Part shown: positions 60,073-64,000 of the stretch, one piece after another
How positions within the stretch are numbered: the stretch's first letter is position 1
How the letters are laid out: each line of letters opens with the position of its first letter
Assembly (NCBI RefSeq): GCF_000281715.2
Contig: NZ_CP124576.1
Span: 4,003,001 to 4,067,000 of the forward strand
Length of the DNA: 64,000 bases
Direction of reading: 5' to 3'
From: Sphingobium sp. AP49
GTDB lineage: Bacteria > Pseudomonadota > Alphaproteobacteria > Sphingomonadales > Sphingomonadaceae
Notes under the pieces: generated by a model
What the model was told of the DNA's origin: nothing
Databases searched by the model: none
Seen by the model: only the letters and a program-made list of their open reading frames with translations
Program-made: the position numbers and the translations under genes

Positions 60073-61122
60073 ATGGAGGAGCAGGATTATTTCTTCGGGC
60101 TGGAAGGCCCGCTGGAGGCGGTGCCCGCCGCCGGCCAGATGCGCGCCGCCAATCTGCGCGGCTTTTCCGACTATGTCCGCGCGCGCGGTGGCGCGCCGCG
60201 CCGTATCCTGGCTCAGCATGGGCTCGATCCGCTAGCCCTCGCCGACCCGGACGGGCATATTTCCTGCCAGCAGGTGGCGGCGATGTTTGAATATTGCAGC
60301 CTGTTGTTCGACGATCCGCTGTTCGGCCTGCATCTGGCCGCGACCCAGGATGCCGATGTGTTCGGCAGCGTTACCGCCGTGTGCCGCGCCGCGCCCGACC
60401 TGCGATCGGCGATCGCCAGCCTGATCCGCTATTTGCCCGTCGCCCATTCGCCCGAAGCCCAGCTCGATCTGGTCGAGCAGGACGGGATCGCCGAACTGCG
60501 CTGGGCAGTGCGGGCCGATGTCGGCTTCAACGACCAGGCCAATTATCAGGCGATGATGCTGATCCTGCTGCTGTTGCGCAACGTCAGCGGTCCTCGCTTC
60601 CGCCCCGCCTGGGTGCAATTTTCCGCCGATGCCAGCGCACACGAACTGGTCGAGATCGAAGCGCTGCTGGGCACCGCCGCCCGCCCCCGCGCACCCGGCA
60701 GCGCGATCGGCTTTTCCGCCGCACTGCTCGACCTGCCGATCGGCACCGCCAACCGGCTGACCTATCGGCTGGTCGGCGGCTATCTCGGGCGGCTGCGGCT
60801 GCTCAACCGCGCCGACATGGCGGAGCGCGCCCGATCCTATGTGCGCGGCGCGCTGCCAGCGGGCAGTTGCACGATCGAGCGTTGCGCGGATCGGCTGGGC
60901 CTGTCGGTGCGCACGCTGCAAAGCCGCCTTGCCGCCCATGACCTGCGCTTCGTCGATCTGGTCGAGGAACAGCGCGAACAACTGGCCCGCATCTATCTGC
61001 GCCAGACGCCGATGCCGATCGACGAGGTGGCCGAGCGCCTCGGCTATGCCGAACAGACCAGCTTCGGCCGTGCCTTCAAGCGCTGGACCGGGCAGACGCC
61101 GCGCCAGTTCCGCCGCCGCTAG
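60073..61122 (+). CDS. AraC-family regulator with arabinose-binding-like N-domain
   Basis: A 349-residue regulator of the OruR/ArgR-like branch, with N-terminal effector region (LRGFSDYVRARGGAPRRILAQHGLDPLALADPDGHISCQQVAAMFEY) and C-terminal AraC domain (CADRLGLSVRTLQSRLAAHDLRFVDLVEEQRE ... IDEVAERLGYAEQTSFGRAFKRWTGQTPRQFR). It is divergent from the enoyl-CoA hydratase gene with 124 bases between, so it may control the catabolic cluster together with the second AraC regulator. Confidence 0.85.
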   Translation: MEEQDYFFGLEGPLEAVPAAGQMRAANLRGFSDYVRARGGAPRRILAQHGLDPLALADPDGHISCQQVAAMFEYCSLLFDDPLFGLHLAATQDADVFGSVTAVCRAAPDLRSAIASLIRYLPVAHSPEAQLDLVEQDGIAELRWAVRADVGFNDQANYQAMMLILLLLRNVSGPRFRPAWVQFSADASAHELVEIEALLGTAARPRAPGSAIGFSAALLDLPIGTANRLTYRLVGGYLGRLRLLNRADMAERARSYVRGALPAGSCTIERCADRLGLSVRTLQSRLAAHDLRFVDLVEEQREQLARIYLRQTPMPIDEVAERLGYAEQTSFGRAFKRWTGQTPRQFRRR

Positions 61123-62216
61123 CGCAACAAATCGATCCACGCGTCGGACAGACGATCCAGGCCAAAATGGTCAATCCGGTCACCCGGCCAGATCGCAGTA
61201 GCGCGATCCAGTTGCCGTGCCATCGCCCCCGCCATCGCCACTGCGTCGGCCGGATCGACCAGCAAGCCGTATCGCCCACCGTCGAGCAGATCAGCGGCAT
61301 TGCCCGCGCTGCAGGAGGCAATGATCGGCACGTCGAGTGCCATCGCCTCCAGCAGCACATTGGGCGACCCTTCCCACCAGCTGGGCAGGACGAAGGCATC
61401 GGCATGGGCCAGCCAGGGAAAGACGTTGTCGACTGTGCCGGGCAGGTCGAGATCATCGGCCACGCCAAGCGCCATCGCTTGCGCGCGCAGGCTGTCGCAG
61501 GCCCGGTCCCGGCTTTCGCCCAGGATGATGAGCCGCGCGGGCCGCGTCCGCCGCAGGATCGCAAAGGCCTCCAGCAGCGTGCCGAAATTCTTTTGCGGCG
61601 CCAGTCGGCCGATCGCCAGGATCACCGGCGCTTCGCGCCCCAGCCAGCGATGCGGCACCGGCCCGTCGGCCAGAAAGCGGGCGGCATCGGCATCGATGCC
61701 ATTGGGGATCACCGCCACCTTGCCCGCCCGCGCCGCGCTGGCAAAGGCCGGCGTATCCGCCAGCGTCGGCGACACCAGCACCAGATGATCGGCGTCATAT
61801 GCCAGCAACCGCGCCATCGCCGTACGCCCCAGCCGCCTCACCCCACCGGACGGCGCGCCGGCAGCGCTGCGCATGATGTCGTTGCTGATGCGATAGATAC
61901 GCCGCACATCTCGCAGACCCTGCGCCGCCGCCCAGGCGGTGACATGACCATGATTGCCGGCAGAGATTAAAGTCGCGCGCCGGCGCGTGCGCAAATGACG
62001 GCGCAACGCCATGATCGCCTTTATCTTCTCGCGCCGGCGCGACGGATGCGGGCCGGCCAGCAGCGCATGATGTGGCACACCGGTCACGCCCTCCCCGCCC
62101 GGCAGCGCCGTCACCAGCTCGACAGCCAGCCCCCGCGCCGCCAGTTCGGCGGCGAGGATGCGGACATTGCGCACCACACCGGTCGCGGCCAGCGCATGGA
62201 CATAGAGGATGATCAC
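61119..62216 (-). CDS. Glycosyltransferase, family 4 (GT-B)
   Basis: A 365-residue GT-B glycosyltransferase. The N-terminal domain begins IILYVHALAATGVVRNVRILAAELAARGL. The donor-binding domain carries VAVIPNGID, ILAIGRLAPQKNFGTLLEAF and the E-x7-E motif ESPNVLLEAMALDVPIIAS-like stretch (GSPNVLLEAMAL). A GTG start at 62216 overlaps the ATP-grasp gene stop by 4 bases. It presumably builds a cell-surface polysaccharide; acceptor and sugar unknown. Confidence 0.85.
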   Translation of the reverse strand: MIILYVHALAATGVVRNVRILAAELAARGLAVELVTALPGGEGVTGVPHHALLAGPHPSRRREKIKAIMALRRHLRTRRRATLISAGNHGHVTAWAAAQGLRDVRRIYRISNDIMRSAAGAPSGGVRRLGRTAMARLLAYDADHLVLVSPTLADTPAFASAARAGKVAVIPNGIDADAARFLADGPVPHRWLGREAPVILAIGRLAPQKNFGTLLEAFAILRRTRPARLIILGESRDRACDSLRAQAMALGVADDLDLPGTVDNVFPWLAHADAFVLPSWWEGSPNVLLEAMALDVPIIASCSAGNAADLLDGGRYGLLVDPADAVAMAGAMARQLDRATAIWPGDRIDHFGLDRLSDAWIDLLR

Positions 62217-63304
62217 GCCCGGCGTGCGTCCCGCTCGATCGCGCCCGCTGCCTGCCAGCGCCGCGACGGCAAATGACGCAGATGATGGCAATAAAGCGCC
62301 CCCAGACGGCTGTCGGCCAGGCCACGGCCGCTGACCAGTTGGACGATATCGGTGCCGGGATTCCAGTTGCCCTCGACCAGCACCGGGCCATCCGGTGTCA
62401 ATCCGACATCCCAACCGATCACGGTAAAGCCCGATCGGAAGGCAAGATGTGCCCTGAGCGCCAGCGCCACGGCAGCATCAAGATCGGGCACCGGCCGGCC
62501 GCTGATCATCGCGCCGGTCAGCGGATGACGATCACAGCGGATCGGTGCGCCATCCGGCCCCGCCTGCCACACTGGACCGCAGCGCCCGTCGCCATCGATC
62601 GACAGCACAAGATTGCCGGCATTGAAATTATCCACAGGCTGCCCGCCCCCGGCCGACAAGCGCAGCGCCAGCGCGCAGGCCTCTGGCGTGCCGACCTCAT
62701 CGAGGCAGGTGACCACCCGCAGGGTCGGCAACGCGCCAGGCGAAATATCCGCCAGTGCCCCATGAGTCGCCAGACAGTGCTGGATGACCCCGCCCGCCGC
62801 CCAGAGCGCCAGCAGGCGCAGTCGCAGCGCATCGTCGGCGATCGGACCTTCCGCCCCTTCCCAGCGCCCGCCCTTCTTCTCGAAACGCACCACGCCCTGG
62901 CCCTTGGAACAATAGCTGGGCTTGGCGATAATGACGCTCTGGCCGTGCAGCCAGGTGGTGATATCGCTCGCCTCCAGCGCGAAACTGTCGGGTACCGGCA
63001 GGCCGGCGGCAACGGCATGGCGGGCGAAAAGCTGCTTGTTCTTGAGCGGATTGGCTTCCGCCGGAAAGGCGCCGGGATTGAGCAGCCGATGCACGCCCTT
63101 GCGATCACGCATACTGAGCCCCTGCGCCCGCACCGTCTCGCACAACAACCGCCGTTCCGACCCGGCCCAGCCGCTGCGCCCGCTCGCCGCGATCAGCCGC
63201 GCGATCATGCGGCGGCCGACCGACCAGTGACGGCGCAACCCGTCATGATAGGCGGCCAGCAGCATATTGCCGTCTGCCGGGGGCAGCGCGCGCAACGTGA
63301 ACAA
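62213..63304 (-). CDS. Sugar-transfer-associated ATP-grasp protein
   Basis: A 363-residue protein with an ATP-grasp fold (KNKQLFARHAVAAGLPVPDSF, SVIIAKPSYCSKGQGVVRFEKKGG, then VIGWDVGLTPDGPVLVEGNWNPGTDIVQ with the usual Glu/Asn metal site). It resembles proteins of the sugar-transfer-associated ATP-grasp group found in exopolysaccharide loci. It may ligate an acyl or amino acid group to a sugar or lipid. It overlaps the downstream glycosyltransferase and lies 3 bases after the nucleotidyltransferase gene. Confidence 0.8.
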   Translation of the reverse strand: MFTLRALPPADGNMLLAAYHDGLRRHWSVGRRMIARLIAASGRSGWAGSERRLLCETVRAQGLSMRDRKGVHRLLNPGAFPAEANPLKNKQLFARHAVAAGLPVPDSFALEASDITTWLHGQSVIIAKPSYCSKGQGVVRFEKKGGRWEGAEGPIADDALRLRLLALWAAGGVIQHCLATHGALADISPGALPTLRVVTCLDEVGTPEACALALRLSAGGGQPVDNFNAGNLVLSIDGDGRCGPVWQAGPDGAPIRCDRHPLTGAMISGRPVPDLDAAVALALRAHLAFRSGFTVIGWDVGLTPDGPVLVEGNWNPGTDIVQLVSGRGLADSRLGALYCHHLRHLPSRRWQAAGAIERDARRA

Positions 63305-63307
63305 GGG

Positions 63308-64000
63308 TCAGGCCGCCTCGACCCGAGTCAACCGCTGCTGCAGCAATTCACTCGCCACGCCATGACTGCGCGCGTTGTCGACGTCGATCGCGACCGCGCC
63401 GTCGCTCAGGATCACCGGCGCGATCACCATGCGGAACCGGCGAGAAAAGCGCGCGAAGGCCTGGCCCAGCGTGCCAATGCCGAAGCGGAAGCGGATAAGG
63501 TTTAGCAAGCCGAAGGCGCCAATGATGCGCATCGGATGCTTCACGAACTGCCCGCCCGAACGGAAGGTTTCGGCCGCCGCCAGCGCCTTGCCATCCTTTA
63601 GCCAATAGGTGTTGCAGTTGGAAAATTCGTCGTCGGCAAAGCGATAGAATTTGCGCTGCCCCTGCGGATGCGCCGCCAGCACCGAGGCCCGACGGGTGAA
63701 GGCGACACCCGCGCTGGCCCCCTGTGCGGCACAGCCGTCCAGCATCTCGGCCAGCGCATCGGGGGTCAGCAGCACATTGTCGGCGGTGGTGATGAGCAAC
63801 GGGAAGCGTGCGCCATCGGCCGCCGCCAGCACGGAGTCGACCAGATTGGGTTGAGCCGGGATCGCGACCAGTCGGCCGGTATTGCGCAGGCCCCTCAGCT
63901 GCGGCAGCATGTCCAAAACCTCCACATCCTCGATCGCGACGCGGATCTCGCCGATGCGCGGGCTCGCAGCCAGCGCCTCGATCACATGGACCAGCATCGG
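63308..64000 (-). CDS. MobA-like nucleotidyltransferase (5' end outside window)
   Basis: Visible 231 residues of a GT-A-fold NTP transferase. It enters at P-MLVHVIEALAASPRIGEI, the part that usually follows a GxGxR...GRP motif lying just outside. Later LLITTADNVLLTPDALAEML carries the metal-binding Asp of the TAD motif. The C-terminal half (RKFYRFADDEFSNCNTYWLKDGKAL ... LLNLIRFRFG) matches MobA-like proteins that activate small phosphorylated polyols or sugars. It is cotranscribed with the ATP-grasp and glycosyltransferase genes, so it may supply their nucleotide-linked substrate. Confidence 0.75.
   Translation of the reverse strand, partial: PMLVHVIEALAASPRIGEIRVAIEDVEVLDMLPQLRGLRNTGRLVAIPAQPNLVDSVLAAADGARFPLLITTADNVLLTPDALAEMLDGCAAQGASAGVAFTRRASVLAAHPQGQRKFYRFADDEFSNCNTYWLKDGKALAAAETFRSGGQFVKHPMRIIGAFGLLNLIRFRFGIGTLGQAFARFSRRFRMVIAPVILSDGAVAIDVDNARSHGVASELLQQRLTRVEAA

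Noticed and set aside
58920..60290. A 456-codon plus-strand frame over the enoyl-CoA hydratase and AraC genes
   Set aside because: It crosses two well-supported genes on both strands and has no domain pattern.

Overview
The window is about 64% G+C and reads like the chromosome of an alphaproteobacterium of the Sphingomonadaceae, most like Sphingobium or a close relative. This is inferred from gene content: three large TonB-dependent receptors, a TorF-type porin, a carotenoid hydroxylase (CrtZ), a secreted GH2 glycosidase, a Rieske oxygenase catabolic cluster and a CnrYXH-type sigma module. No phage, insertion sequence, CRISPR array or rRNA was seen. One tRNA gene (Ser, CGA anticodon) is present. 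The first gene (copA) and the last gene (a nucleotidyltransferase) run off the window.

Layout. 1-2808: metal-stress module, with CnrY/CnrX/CnrH-like regulators followed by a Tat-exported multicopper oxidase, and a divergent CopC. 2894-7447: fatty acid desaturase, a small unknown protein and a secreted GH2 beta-galactosidase. 7539-14660: TonB receptor, LysR regulator, then a siderophore-type binding protein and a CirA-like receptor. 14797-17829: four genes of unknown function with a strong palindrome inside. 17924-30084: complete nitrate assimilation block. 30309-34580: MASE1 histidine kinase with a frame-shifted FixJ-type regulator, then two exported proteins of unknown role. 34688-38072: tRNA-Ser, hspQ, an SGNH hydrolase and an OPT transporter. 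38103-43577: probable organic-phosphate scavenging locus (TonB receptor, purple acid phosphatase, phytase). 43615-53780: housekeeping and envelope genes (NUDIX, M1 aminopeptidase, queF, sulfurtransferase, C-S lyase, MscS, porin, crtZ). 53783-61122: acyl-CoA/Rieske catabolic cluster with two AraC regulators. 61119-64000: glycosyltransferase, ATP-grasp enzyme and nucleotidyltransferase.

The nitrate block works as one pathway, all on the minus strand: nasT-nasS (sensing), narK plus an outer-membrane channel (uptake), and nirB-nirD-nasA-cobA-moeA (reduction to ammonium, with synthesis of siroheme and molybdenum cofactor). The most informative finding is regulatory. The leaders of both narK and nirB contain two short hairpins with six-base loops of the form A-N-N-G-N-N, and the second hairpin overlaps an intrinsic terminator. 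This is the layout expected for antitermination by an ANTAR protein, and NasT is one. Yet nasS, the presumed nitrate-responsive inhibitor of NasT, carries a one-base deletion. A second one-base deletion splits the FixJ-type regulator 3 kb away. Either the strain has altered nitrate control or both are assembly errors.

All functions are read from sequence motifs by eye. No database search was run.
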